From a virus: a stretch of DNA of 61,438 nucleotides. The stretch is from positions 1-61,438 of the IMG/VR virus record IMGVR_UViG_3300033994_001868, one strand, 5' to 3'. The notes under the pieces were generated by a model. The model was not told where the DNA came from, did no database searches, and saw only the letters and a list, made by a program, of their open reading frames with translations. The translations under genes were made by a program, and so were the position numbers. Below are positions 17,568 to 26,247 of the stretch, one piece after another. How positions within the stretch are numbered: position 1 is the first letter of the stretch; each line of letters begins with the position of its first letter.

Positions 17568-18348
17568 AAAAATATTTGACTGTTTTAAATTTTTTAATGA
17601 AATAGAATTATTACATCTACGATTAATGGAATTAAATCCTGTTGTAGATTATTTTGTATTAGTTGAATCCAACAAAACACATACAGGAAATCCAAAAGAA
17701 TTTCTTTTTGAGAAAAATAAAGAAATTTTTAAAGAATATCTTCATAAAATAATACATGTTAAAGTTGAGGATTTACCAACTTATTCTCCTGATAATATTT
17801 GGATACCCGAAAATTACCAAAGAAATTGTATAATGAGAGGTTTAGTTGACCATGCATCTGAAGGAGATAAAATAATTGTTTCAGATTTAGATGAAATCCC
17901 AAATACCGACTTAATTGTTAGTAATATTGAAAATAATCAATGGGTAACATTTAAACAAAATTTATATTATTATTACGTTAATTGTAAACAAAACTGTTTA
18001 TGGGATGGCCCTATTATGGCAAATTATGGCAGTTTCCAATCACCCCAACAATTAAGAAATACTGGGAGAAGTGGTTATAATAGTAAATTTCATGGTGGAT
18101 GGCATTATAGTTTTATGGGAGGGCCTGATAGAGTTAGGTATAAAGTTGAGAATATCGCAGAATCTTCATTAATTATTAATAGTGTTGGTAATCCATCTGA
18201 CATTGAGTATAAAATGAAAAATCAAATTGATTTATGGAATCGTACTGATGATTACGCCAAAAAAGAAATTGTTGATATAACAAATGATAAACCAAAATCT
18301 ATGGATAAATTTTTAGAATTATATCCTAACTTTTTTTATAAAAATTAA
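17560..18348 (+). CDS. GT17-family N-acetylglucosaminyltransferase-like protein
   Basis: The 262-residue sequence follows the GT17 pattern: IFDCFKFFNEIELLHLRLMEL, VDYFVLVESNKTHTGNPKEF, ENYQRNCIMRGL and IIVSDLDEIPN (the DxD-type metal site), then a WHYSFMGGPDR segment. GT17 founding members add bisecting GlcNAc to N-glycans in animals, and bacterial and phage relatives are known with unproven specificity. It overlaps the previous gene by 8 nt. The family assignment is good; substrate is unknown. Confidence 0.85.
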   Translation: MAKKIFDCFKFFNEIELLHLRLMELNPVVDYFVLVESNKTHTGNPKEFLFEKNKEIFKEYLHKIIHVKVEDLPTYSPDNIWIPENYQRNCIMRGLVDHASEGDKIIVSDLDEIPNTDLIVSNIENNQWVTFKQNLYYYYVNCKQNCLWDGPIMANYGSFQSPQQLRNTGRSGYNSKFHGGWHYSFMGGPDRVRYKVENIAESSLIINSVGNPSDIEYKMKNQIDLWNRTDDYAKKEIVDITNDKPKSMDKFLELYPNFFYKN

Positions 18349-18352
18349 ACAT

Positions 18353-19078
18353 ATGAAAAAAAATATTGAAATAATCTCATTGATTTTTAAGTCAATTGAC
18401 TATCTCGAATTAATTTACAATGAACTAAAAAGTAGTAAATGTAAAGTTGATGGGTGGGATATTAATGTAAGAATTGTTGCAAATGATGCAACAGAAAAAA
18501 TTTTAGATAAATTAAAAACTTTAGATATTCCGTATACAATATATAACGACCCAAAACCAAATGATTATTATTTAAATCGAGTTTATAGGTGTTGGAATTT
18601 TGCAGGTAAAACTAGTGAATATGATAATATTTGTTTTGTTAATTCAGATATGGTGTTTAGTGATGGATGGCTTGAAAATTTATTAAAACATCATGATGGT
18701 ATTAATATACCGACATCAAGATTAGTTGAAAGTGGTAAAATGAGAAGTGGGACTTATGGTATTAGTATAGACTGTGGAAAAAGTCCTAAAAAAATTGACT
18801 ACGAACTATGGGAAAAAGTTAACACGTCAATGAGAGAAGATAATGCATACTCAGGTGGTTTATACATGCCATGTATATTTGAAAAGAACCGATTTATTGA
18901 GAGTGGTATGTATCCTGAAGGTAACATTTATACTGATGGAGTTGGTACTTTAAATGGGTTTGTTCAAAGTGGGGATGATTGGTATTTTAGAAAATTAGAA
19001 GCGACTTATGGGATGAGACATGTTACAGTATTTGACTCATTAGTTTATCACATACAAGAAGGTGAAAAAGATGAATAA
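18353..19078 (+). CDS. GT2-like glycosyltransferase
   Basis: A 241-residue GT-A type protein with an N-terminal EIISLIFKSIDYLELIYNEL, NVRIVANDATEKIL, then NICFVNSDMVFSDGWLENLL, whose NSDM acts as a DxD-like motif. GFVQSGDDWYFRKLEATYG near the end matches the acceptor-site region. Soluble, with no signal peptide. It starts 4 nt after the preceding stop. A short spacer with A-rich sequence follows. Confidence 0.8.
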   Translation: MKKNIEIISLIFKSIDYLELIYNELKSSKCKVDGWDINVRIVANDATEKILDKLKTLDIPYTIYNDPKPNDYYLNRVYRCWNFAGKTSEYDNICFVNSDMVFSDGWLENLLKHHDGINIPTSRLVESGKMRSGTYGISIDCGKSPKKIDYELWEKVNTSMREDNAYSGGLYMPCIFEKNRFIESGMYPEGNIYTDGVGTLNGFVQSGDDWYFRKLEATYGMRHVTVFDSLVYHIQEGEKDE

Positions 19079-19102
19079 ATAATGAATAAAAAATAAAAAA
19101 TA

Positions 19103-19981
19103 GTGAAAAAAAAACTAACCGTAATCGGAATAATATCCGCAACTTTAGAAGAAGCGTTAAAAGGGTGGGAATATAATTATATTTTAAATGATTTATTATC
19201 CGAATTTGAAATTGATGTTAAATTAATTTCAGGTAATTTAGACGTTTTTATTGAGAACTCTTTAATAATATACTCATCAGATGACCGTGAATTAAATAAA
19301 GATATTAGAGATTATTTTGAAAATTATAAAAATAAAGGTATAAAGTTTAATTTATTCCACATTTCAAATGAACAATTAAATCATAATTGTGACTATTATG
19401 ATTATGCTAATGTAGTAATAAGAAATTATTATGACCCAAAAATTAATAAACAAAATGTTATAACAGTACCTTTAGGATATAAATCAGGAATTAAAAATAA
19501 AAATCAAAATTATCTTAAATTTAATCAAAAAAAATATAATTTTTGTTTTATTGGACAATTAAAACAAGATAGATTCAATGTAGTCACACAAATTTCAAAA
19601 TTTAATAAAGTTTTCATTCATATTACTAAAGGATGGAATTGTCCAACATCAATTAATTCAACCGAAATGGGTGAAATTTATTCCTCAACTTTATTAGTTC
19701 CATGTCCAATGGGTAACATTAATTTTGATACGTTTAGAATTTGTGAAGTATTAGAATCAGGGTCAATTCCTATTATAAAAAAATATAGTGGAAATAACTA
19801 TTTTGAAAACATTTTTGGGGAAAACCCAATCCCAATTGTTAATGATTGGGATGAAATTATTAATGTTTATAATAATATTTTATTAAATCCTGATTATGAA
19901 ATAACAAAAATAAATGAATGGTATTTTGAATTTAAACAAAAATTAAAAAATATTATATATAATAAACTACAACAAATGTAA
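19103..19981 (+). CDS. Exostosin/GT-B-like glycosyltransferase, GTG start
   Basis: A 292-residue protein. The second half carries YNFCFIGQLKQDRFNVV, a GEIYSSTLLVPCPMGNINFDTFRICEVLESGSIPII stretch and a KKYSGNNYF segment, close to the exostosin (GT47) and related GT-B donor sites, where the Glu of the E-x-L-x-x-G-S-I-P pattern is conserved. The start is GTG at 19103, since no ATG is available before the first Rossmann strand. The acceptor and donor are unknown. Confidence 0.7.
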   Translation: MKKKLTVIGIISATLEEALKGWEYNYILNDLLSEFEIDVKLISGNLDVFIENSLIIYSSDDRELNKDIRDYFENYKNKGIKFNLFHISNEQLNHNCDYYDYANVVIRNYYDPKINKQNVITVPLGYKSGIKNKNQNYLKFNQKKYNFCFIGQLKQDRFNVVTQISKFNKVFIHITKGWNCPTSINSTEMGEIYSSTLLVPCPMGNINFDTFRICEVLESGSIPIIKKYSGNNYFENIFGENPIPIVNDWDEIINVYNNILLNPDYEITKINEWYFEFKQKLKNIIYNKLQQM

Positions 19982-19982
19982 T

Positions 19983-20393
19983 ATGGAAAAAATATATTCT
20001 AAAATTAATGGTGAACTTCTTCATCAAGTTGTAAGATTATCTGATGTTATTTCTGAACGCACCGATTTAAGTGTAGATAAAAATTATTTACAATGTGCGA
20101 GTTTAAAATTATCTAAAGGACATACATTTAAACCTCACAAACATAATATAATCCCAAGACATGATGAAAATTATATACCTCAAGAAAGCTGGTGTGTTAT
20201 AAAAGGAAAGGTACAATGTATTTTTTATGACATTGATGATAATATAATTGCGGAACCAATATTGTCCGCAGGAGACATTAGTTTTACATTCAATGGTGGA
20301 CACAATTATTTGATTTTAGAAGATGATACTATAGTATACGAATATAAAACAGGGCCGTATTTTGGTCAAACCATTGATAAAACTTTTATCTAA
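19983..20393 (+). CDS. Cupin-fold protein, likely sugar-modifying or regulatory
   Basis: A 136-residue single cupin barrel. FKPHKHN gives the H-x-H pair, QESWCVIKGKVQC carries the Glu and the turn after it, and GGHNYLIL supplies the last metal His. Cupins in polysaccharide clusters (WbuC or WxcM types) are often found beside glycosyltransferases, though their exact reactions are poorly defined. Its stop and the next start overlap (TAATG). The cupin fold is clear; function is not. Confidence 0.75.
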   Translation: MEKIYSKINGELLHQVVRLSDVISERTDLSVDKNYLQCASLKLSKGHTFKPHKHNIIPRHDENYIPQESWCVIKGKVQCIFYDIDDNIIAEPILSAGDISFTFNGGHNYLILEDDTIVYEYKTGPYFGQTIDKTFI

Positions 20394-20917
20394 TGAAAAT
20401 AGGTGATGATGTTGTTTTAGATTTAGATATAATAATAAAAGAAAAAAATAATTGTGTTATAGGTAGTCATGTTGCAATAGATAAAGGATTTTATTGTACA
20501 ACAAAATTACATATTGGTGATTATACACATATTAGTCCTTATGTAACAATTATAGGTGGTAAAAACTCAGATTTTACGGCCAAAGGGTTTAATAACATAA
20601 TGGCCGGAGCTAGAATTGTATGTGGTTCAGATAGATTTGATGATAGTGGATTATTTGGTGCGATGATACCTGAAGAATTAAAAGGTACTCAAATAATTAA
20701 ACCTGTTCTTATTGAAGAATTTTCTAATATCGGAACAAATTCTATTGTATTACCCGGCTCAAGATTAAGACGTGGTGTTCTATTATCCGCAGGTAGTTTA
20801 TTAATGGGAGATACTGAAGAATGGGGGGTATATAAAGGAAATCCCGCAGTTTTAGTTAAAAAAATAGATAGTACAAAAATACTTTACAACGCAAAAAAAT
20901 TAGGATATAATTACTAA
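20393..20917 (+). CDS. Left-handed beta-helix (hexapeptide) acyltransferase
   Basis: A 174-residue protein made of hexapeptide-repeat turns (VIGSHVAIDKG, LHIGDYTHISPYVTIIGG, NIGTNSIVLPGSRLRRGVLLSAGSLL) and the usual WGVYKGNPAVLVKK end of the sugar O- or N-acetyltransferase class. The loop AGARIVCGSDRFD interrupts the coil. It probably acetylates a nucleotide sugar or glycan; with the DegT-like aminotransferase next to it, N-acylation of an amino sugar is a reasonable guess. Confidence 0.85.
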   Translation: MKIGDDVVLDLDIIIKEKNNCVIGSHVAIDKGFYCTTKLHIGDYTHISPYVTIIGGKNSDFTAKGFNNIMAGARIVCGSDRFDDSGLFGAMIPEELKGTQIIKPVLIEEFSNIGTNSIVLPGSRLRRGVLLSAGSLLMGDTEEWGVYKGNPAVLVKKIDSTKILYNAKKLGYNY

Positions 20918-20921
20918 TCTT

Positions 20922-21530
20922 ATGGAACAAGTAAATATGGATATTGTGACAGAATTTGAAAAAAGGATATCACAATTTTACAATGCACCTTACGCAGTTG
21001 CTGTAGATAGTTGTACACATGGTATTGAATTATGTTTAAGATTAACAAATGCTACTAAAATTAATGTCCCATTAAGAACTTATTTGTCCGTACCCATGTT
21101 GTCTAAAAAATTGGGAATTGGATTAGATTGGAGAGATGAAAAATGGGAAGATTATTACACTTTAAATTACGAAGAAAAAAGAATAATTGACGCAGCGGTA
21201 TTGTGGAAAAAAGACAGTTATATACCAAACACATATATGTGTTTAAGTTTTCAATTTCAAAAACATTTAAGTTTAGGTAGAGGAGGGATGATTCTTTTGG
21301 ACAACGAACAAGATGCTATTCAGTTAAAAAAAATGAGTTATGATGGTAGATTACCCAACATCCCATGGAGAGAACAAAATATTGACACAATGGGTTACCA
21401 TTATTACATGACTCCTGAGACCGCCAAATTAGGATTAGATAAATTGTCTAATGCTATTAATACAAATCCTAGAAAATGGAGATATGAGGATTGGCCAGAT
21501 TTGACTAAAATGAATTTTTTTAAAAGTTAA
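20922..21530 (+). CDS. Compact DegT/DnrJ/EryC1-type aminotransferase
   Basis: The 202-residue chain has the PLP fold core: YAVAVDSCTHGIELCLRL (phosphate-binding loop), RIIDAAVLW (the Asp contacting the pyridine ring), and SFQFQKHLSLGRGGMI, where the Lys should form the Schiff base. Typical DegT enzymes are 360-400 residues; the C-terminal domain is almost wholly missing, with only a short helix and a YHYYMTPETAKLGLDKL segment left. No frameshift is evident around the stop, so this looks like a genuine compact form. It may make an amino sugar from the 4-keto product of Gmd (a perosamine-type reaction), which is inference. Confidence 0.75.
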   Translation: MEQVNMDIVTEFEKRISQFYNAPYAVAVDSCTHGIELCLRLTNATKINVPLRTYLSVPMLSKKLGIGLDWRDEKWEDYYTLNYEEKRIIDAAVLWKKDSYIPNTYMCLSFQFQKHLSLGRGGMILLDNEQDAIQLKKMSYDGRLPNIPWREQNIDTMGYHYYMTPETAKLGLDKLSNAINTNPRKWRYEDWPDLTKMNFFKS

Positions 21531-21539
21531 AAATAAAAT

Positions 21540-22511
21540 ATGATTAAACGTGCATTTATAACCGGTGTAGGTGGCCAAGATGGGTCATATCTAGCGGAAT
21601 ATCTTTTATCATTAGGATATGAAGTTCATGGTATTATAAGAAGAAATTCTACACCTGAACACCAACAAAGTAGACTTGACGAAATACGAGACAAAATAAA
21701 TATATATTATGGTGACTTGTTAGACCAATCCAACATTGAACGATTATTAAATGAAATACAACCTGATGAGATATACAATTTAGCGGCTCAAAGTCATGTA
21801 CGTATTAGTTACGATATTCCACAATTTACATCACAAGTTAATTCTTTAGGTGTTTTAAATATTTTAGATGCTTATCGTAGAATTTGTCCTAATGCGAAAT
21901 TTTACCAAGCAAGTAGTTCGGAAATGTTTGGAAGTTCGGTAGACCCTGATGGATACCAAAGAGAAACAACTCACATGAATCCAGTTTCACCATATGGGTG
22001 TAGTAAAGTATTTGGGTATAACATTGTTCGAAATTATAGAAACGCATATAATTTACATGCCAACAATGGTATTTTATTCAATCATGAATCTCCTCGTAGA
22101 GGTTCTAATTTTGTTACTAATAAAGTAGTTAAAGCTGCGGTGATGATAAGTTTAGGGTTATCAGATAAATTAGAACTTGGTAATATGGACTCATACAGGG
22201 ATTGGGGTCACTCCAAAGATTATGTAAAAGCAATGCATTTAATATTACAACAGGATAAACCAGTTGATTTAGTTGTTGCAACTGGGGAATCAAGGTCAGT
22301 TAGAGATATGTGTGAATATGTTTTTAGTAAATTAAATTTAAATTATAAAGACTATGTCATTCAAAATGATAAGTTTTTACGTCCTGAAGAATTACCATAC
22401 CTTAAAGGTGATTCAAGTAAAATTAGGTCTTTAGGATGGAGTCCTGAATATAGTTTTGAGACAATGATGGATGAAATGATTGATTATTGGTTAAACATTT
22501 ATAAAAAATAA
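21540..22511 (+). CDS. gmd: GDP-mannose 4,6-dehydratase
   Basis: Converts GDP-D-mannose to GDP-4-keto-6-deoxymannose, the precursor of fucose, rhamnose and perosamine. The 323-residue extended SDR has TGVGGQDGSYLAEYL (NADP-binding), YNLAAQSHV, the catalytic SSSEMFG and YGCSK (Tyr and Lys), NHESPRRG, and the RDWGHSKDYV signature. All key residues are intact. It sits between the aminotransferase and further glycosyltransferases. No GDP-mannose synthesis gene is present, so the host must supply the substrate. Confidence 0.95.
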   Translation: MIKRAFITGVGGQDGSYLAEYLLSLGYEVHGIIRRNSTPEHQQSRLDEIRDKINIYYGDLLDQSNIERLLNEIQPDEIYNLAAQSHVRISYDIPQFTSQVNSLGVLNILDAYRRICPNAKFYQASSSEMFGSSVDPDGYQRETTHMNPVSPYGCSKVFGYNIVRNYRNAYNLHANNGILFNHESPRRGSNFVTNKVVKAAVMISLGLSDKLELGNMDSYRDWGHSKDYVKAMHLILQQDKPVDLVVATGESRSVRDMCEYVFSKLNLNYKDYVIQNDKFLRPEELPYLKGDSSKIRSLGWSPEYSFETMMDEMIDYWLNIYKK

Positions 22512-22519
22512 AATAAATT

Positions 22520-23443
22520 ATGGATAATAAAATTGGGTGGTTAGTTAACGATACACTTACGTGTATCCCAAATACAAGAACATTTTGGCATGACCTATTA
22601 GAATGGTTTCCAGGTCTTCAAGATAAATGCGACGGACATACAAGTTACGCAATATTAGCAAATAAAATAGAATCTATTAGAGAGCGTCCCGATTATATAA
22701 TTAGAAACGGAAGTTATTTTCGTAAACTTAATATCGATGTCCCAACATTTTGTCTGATACAAGATACTATGGATAATCCAATGCAAACTGAAGTTATAAA
22801 TTCATGTACTTGTGTAGTTTTTGCTTCTAAACAAACGTATAATCTTTATAAAGAAAGAATTAATCCAAAAAATGTAAGAGTAATTGAACAATCATCTGAC
22901 TTTAATTTTTTTAAACCTATCCCTGAAAGACATCCTGATGTTTTACCTAATTCAATTATATTCATAGGTGATTCATCTTACGAAAAAAAAGGATTTCATA
23001 GAGTTTTAAACCTTATTGAGACAATGACAGATTTTAACTTTTGTTTAGTAATGAAAGATAATACAACTATTGACGCAATTCCTGAACATAATAGAAATAG
23101 AGTAAGAATATTTAACAGAGTTGACACAAATACAGTTAGACTTTTAATAAATTCATCAGTGTGTGGTATTTGTACCTCAGGAAATGAAGAAGGTCATTTT
23201 GCGGGAATTGAGATAGGTGCGTGTGATATACCGATGGTTGCAAGACCTATGGGGTGTTATTTAGATAGACAAGATGACAAAACATGGGGATTAGTTTCTA
23301 ATGATGAAGATTTTCCTGAAACAATAAGATATGTTACCAGCAATCGACAACTTTTTTCACCACGAGAGTATTATTCAAAAGAATATACTTTAGAACGTTG
23401 TCGTGAAAAATGGACAGACTTAATTACTGAATTTGTTAAATAA
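22520..23443 (+). CDS. GT-B glycosyltransferase
   Basis: A 307-residue protein with a GT4-like C-terminal half: SIIFIGDSSYEKKGFHRVLNLIE (phosphate-binding Lys), NRVRIFNRVDTNTVRLLIN, and GHFAGIEIGACDIPMVARP, which fits the donor-site Glu motif. The N-terminal half has IGWLVNDTLTCIPNTRTFW and DVPTFCLIQDT. It is shorter than usual GT4 enzymes (350-400). Substrate is unknown. Confidence 0.75.
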   Translation: MDNKIGWLVNDTLTCIPNTRTFWHDLLEWFPGLQDKCDGHTSYAILANKIESIRERPDYIIRNGSYFRKLNIDVPTFCLIQDTMDNPMQTEVINSCTCVVFASKQTYNLYKERINPKNVRVIEQSSDFNFFKPIPERHPDVLPNSIIFIGDSSYEKKGFHRVLNLIETMTDFNFCLVMKDNTTIDAIPEHNRNRVRIFNRVDTNTVRLLINSSVCGICTSGNEEGHFAGIEIGACDIPMVARPMGCYLDRQDDKTWGLVSNDEDFPETIRYVTSNRQLFSPREYYSKEYTLERCREKWTDLITEFVK

Positions 23444-23450
23444 AATAAAT

Positions 23451-24275
23451 ATGAAATTCACAGTAGAAATAAAATCAGGTTTATGTAATGTTATTAAATC
23501 TTTTGTCACGGCTTTAAGTATTGCGGAAACTAATATCTTACCAAGATTTGATGCTCACTTTGACGCTAATTATTATGAAATTTTAGATGATAGTTTAATT
23601 TGTCATGGTACACATGAATTTGGGGAGTCATTTGTTTCAGCAAGATTCCTTATTTTAAAATCAGAGGAAAGTGAACAACCAGATTTAATTAATGACGCAA
23701 AATCATTAGGTGACCACCCAAATATTGCAAATAAAAAACTTTCTTATTTGTTTTCAACACACTCAATTGATTGGTTTTTTGATAGAAAACTTATATCTGA
23801 TACAGTGTATGACAGGATACAAAATGGAATTAGTAAAATTAAATGGAAAAATGAAGTTTTGTCTGAGGTTGATAGAATTTCGCAAAATTTTGAATATCCG
23901 TTACTAACAATTCAAATAAGAACGTGGACACATAAATTTGACCCACCATACTGTACAAGTATTCGTGATGGAGTTATTCGAGATTATAATTTTGAAACAT
24001 ATAAAAACGCAATTGATAAATTCTTACCAAAAGTAAAAACAATTTTTCTCACTTCAGATAATGATAGTGTTTTACCTGAGTATTTGGAATACTTAAAAGA
24101 TTATAATGTAATAACTTATACTAAACCAGATAACATTACACAGATGCAATATTCTGCCGCAAGTATGTTAATAGCTTCAAAATGTGATATGTTGGTGTGT
24201 AATCGTCTTAGTACATTTTCAGAATGTATTTGGTGGTTTGGTGGATGTAAAGCCGAAACAATACCTGTTTTTTAA
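23451..24275 (+). CDS. Fucosyltransferase-fold glycosyltransferase
   Basis: A 274-residue protein with the pattern of GT11/GT23/NodZ/POFUT-type enzymes: GLCNVIKSFVTALSIAE at the start, LLTIQIRTWTHK (the H/R motif that binds GDP), KTIFLTSDND, and a final MLIASKCDMLVCNRLSTFSECIWWFGG resembling their S-x-F-S motif. GDP-sugar use would match the nearby gmd. The ATG at 23451 is chosen over an in-frame TTG that overlaps the previous gene. Fucosyl transfer is plausible, but the sugar is not determined. Confidence 0.7.
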   Translation: MKFTVEIKSGLCNVIKSFVTALSIAETNILPRFDAHFDANYYEILDDSLICHGTHEFGESFVSARFLILKSEESEQPDLINDAKSLGDHPNIANKKLSYLFSTHSIDWFFDRKLISDTVYDRIQNGISKIKWKNEVLSEVDRISQNFEYPLLTIQIRTWTHKFDPPYCTSIRDGVIRDYNFETYKNAIDKFLPKVKTIFLTSDNDSVLPEYLEYLKDYNVITYTKPDNITQMQYSAASMLIASKCDMLVCNRLSTFSECIWWFGGCKAETIPVF

Positions 24276-24286
24276 ACATAAAAAAA

Positions 24287-24294
24287 TATAAATA
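24287..24294 (+). promoter_or_regulatory. TATAAATA box, T4 late-promoter orientation
   Basis: An exact TATAAATA lies 26 nt before the ATG at 24321 in the only gap of more than 40 bp in this part of the cassette. It equals the T4 late -10 consensus, but in opposite orientation to the TATTTAT element that dominates here, and could occur by chance in AT-rich sequence. Confidence 0.3.
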
Positions 24295-24320
24295 AACAAT
24301 AATAAATTAAAACAAAAAGT

Positions 24321-24848
24321 ATGTCTATGTTCGCATATGGAAAATCCCATCATTCAGATTTAATCATTCAATTAGTTAAATCAATTAACTGTCAGACTTA
24401 TTTAGAATTAGGTATTTACGACGGTATGACTATGGCAAGTGTTGCCCAAATAGTTCCTAGAGTTATAGGTGTAGATATTAAAGATATCAGAATACATAAA
24501 AATATTGGTGAGTTTCATCAATCAACAACTCAAGAATTTTTAAATAATTTTAATGAAAAGGTCGATGTTATTTTTATTGACGCTGACCATTCTTTTGAAT
24601 CGGTTAAAAAAGATTTTGAATTGTCATTAAGATTACTTAATGAATTTGGTATGATAATTTTACACGATACTGACCCAATATCAGAAGAATATCTAAGCGA
24701 ATTACGTTGTGGTGATTCATATAAAATGATTGACTGGTTAAAAGAAAATTATCCTGATATGGATGTTTTAACATTACCTGTATCAGAAGCGGGGCTAACA
24801 ATAATTAGACGCTCTAATGAAAGAAGAGTAAATAAATTTATAAAATAA
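24321..24848 (+). CDS. Class I SAM-dependent methyltransferase
   Basis: A 175-residue Rossmann methyltransferase: TYLELGIYDGMTMASVAQ (motif I, SAM loop), VIGVDIKD (acidic end of strand 2), DVIFIDADHSFESVKKDF (motif IV) and FGMIILHDTDP. It is of the small Methyltransf_24 type often found in polysaccharide and cell-surface clusters. The target, a sugar hydroxyl or another small molecule, cannot be told. Stop and next start overlap (TAATG). Confidence 0.85.
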   Translation: MSMFAYGKSHHSDLIIQLVKSINCQTYLELGIYDGMTMASVAQIVPRVIGVDIKDIRIHKNIGEFHQSTTQEFLNNFNEKVDVIFIDADHSFESVKKDFELSLRLLNEFGMIILHDTDPISEEYLSELRCGDSYKMIDWLKENYPDMDVLTLPVSEAGLTIIRRSNERRVNKFIK

Positions 24849-25822
24849 TGAAAGAAAAAGTTTTATTAGTAGGTGGTGCCGGTTACATCGGAGGATTAAC
24901 ATCAGATTATCTTATTAGAGAAGGGTTTGATATAACTATTTACGATAATTTATTATATGAAAATAGGTATTTAAAAGATGTTTCTTTTATTTATGGAGAC
25001 ATTAGAGATACTGATAAACTTTATGAAGTATCTAAAGATTTTGATATTATAGTTTTAATGGCTGCTTTAGTTGGTGACCCGGCTTGTAGTGTTGACCCAT
25101 TTTTAACTGAAGAAATTAATTATAATTCTATTAAAAATTTTTGTGATATTGTTTCACCCGATAAACATTTAATTTTTATGTCTACGTGTTCAGTTTACGG
25201 AGCTCAAGATGGTATATTAGATGAATTAAGTGAAACAAATCCATTATCATCATATGCATCAACAAAACTTAAAGCCGAAAAACACATTTTAGACAAAAAT
25301 GGGACAATTTTTAGATTAGGAACTGTATTTGGTCTTGGTGACACATATTCTAGAATTAGAATGGATTTAGTTGTTAATGTATTAACTATGAAGGCGGTAA
25401 AAGAAGGTACTATAACTATTAATGGTGGTGAACAATGGAGACCAATAATTGCCGTTAAAGATATAGCAGGATATATTACAGAGGCGTGTAAAGAAAAGTA
25501 CCCAGGAATTTTTGTTTTATCAAAAGAAAATGTTATAATTAAAGAACTAGGTGAACGTGTCGCTAAAATAGTACCTAATACTAAAGTAACGTACACTGAA
25601 ATATCTTTTCAAGATGCTAGAAATTATCGTGTTGATAATTCAAAATCTTTAAAAGTTTTTAAATATAAACCAATTACAACCGTTGAGGATGAGGTATTAA
25701 GAATGGTAACTTTATTTGAAGAAAATAGAATTGAGAACCCTGAAGATAAAGTTTACCACAATGGAGCGTTTTTAACAAATAAAAAAAATCAAAAAGAATT
25801 ATTATGGACACAAAAAAATTAA
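24848..25822 (+). CDS. NAD-dependent sugar epimerase/dehydratase (extended SDR)
   Basis: A 324-residue extended SDR acting on a nucleotide sugar. LLVGGAGYIGG is the NAD-binding loop, IVLMAALVGDPAC follows, and STCSVYG with YASTK gives the catalytic Ser, Tyr and Lys. RLGTVFGLGDTYSRIR and WRPIIAVKDIAGYI complete the fold. The precise reaction (4-epimerase, dehydratase or reductase) is unclear. Its end overlaps the RmlC-like gene by 19 nt. Confidence 0.88.
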   Translation: MKEKVLLVGGAGYIGGLTSDYLIREGFDITIYDNLLYENRYLKDVSFIYGDIRDTDKLYEVSKDFDIIVLMAALVGDPACSVDPFLTEEINYNSIKNFCDIVSPDKHLIFMSTCSVYGAQDGILDELSETNPLSSYASTKLKAEKHILDKNGTIFRLGTVFGLGDTYSRIRMDLVVNVLTMKAVKEGTITINGGEQWRPIIAVKDIAGYITEACKEKYPGIFVLSKENVIIKELGERVAKIVPNTKVTYTEISFQDARNYRVDNSKSLKVFKYKPITTVEDEVLRMVTLFEENRIENPEDKVYHNGAFLTNKKNQKELLWTQKN

Positions 25823-26223
25823 TGAATGGTGGTATCTCTGTTGATGATAGAGGTTCGGTTAGATTTGTTAATGATTTCAATTTTGAAAATGTAAAAAGAT
25901 TTTACCAAGTTGAGAATCATAGACAAGGATTTATAAGAGCATGGCATGGTCATAAAAAAGAAGGAAAATATGTTTATGTATCTAGTGGTACTGCGCTTAT
26001 TGGAATTGTTAATATGGAAACTGAAGAAGTTACAAAATATATTTTAAGTTCAAAACAACCAAAAGTATTATTTATCCCACCAAATCACTATAATGGTTTT
26101 AAAAATTTAGAAGATAATACTTCAGTTATTTTCTTTTCTACCACATCATTAGAAGAAAGTTTAGGTGACGATATAAGATTACCACATGATAATTGGAATA
26201 TATGGGAAGAAGATTTTAGATAA
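25804..26223 (+). CDS. RmlC/FdtA-like sugar 3,5-epimerase or isomerase (cupin)
   Basis: A 139-residue RmlC-superfamily cupin: ISVDDRGSVRFVNDFNF, KRFYQVENHRQGFIRAWHGH (the catalytic His pair region), KYVYVSSGTALIGIVN and VLFIPPNHYNGF. The length is closer to FdtA/WxcM isomerase domains (about 140) than to full RmlC (about 180). It likely epimerises or isomerises a 4-keto-6-deoxy nucleotide sugar ahead of the reductase that follows. Confidence 0.8.
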   Translation: MDTKKLMNGGISVDDRGSVRFVNDFNFENVKRFYQVENHRQGFIRAWHGHKKEGKYVYVSSGTALIGIVNMETEEVTKYILSSKQPKVLFIPPNHYNGFKNLEDNTSVIFFSTTSLEESLGDDIRLPHDNWNIWEEDFR

Positions 26224-26247
26224 AAAAATAAAAAAAATAAAAAAATT

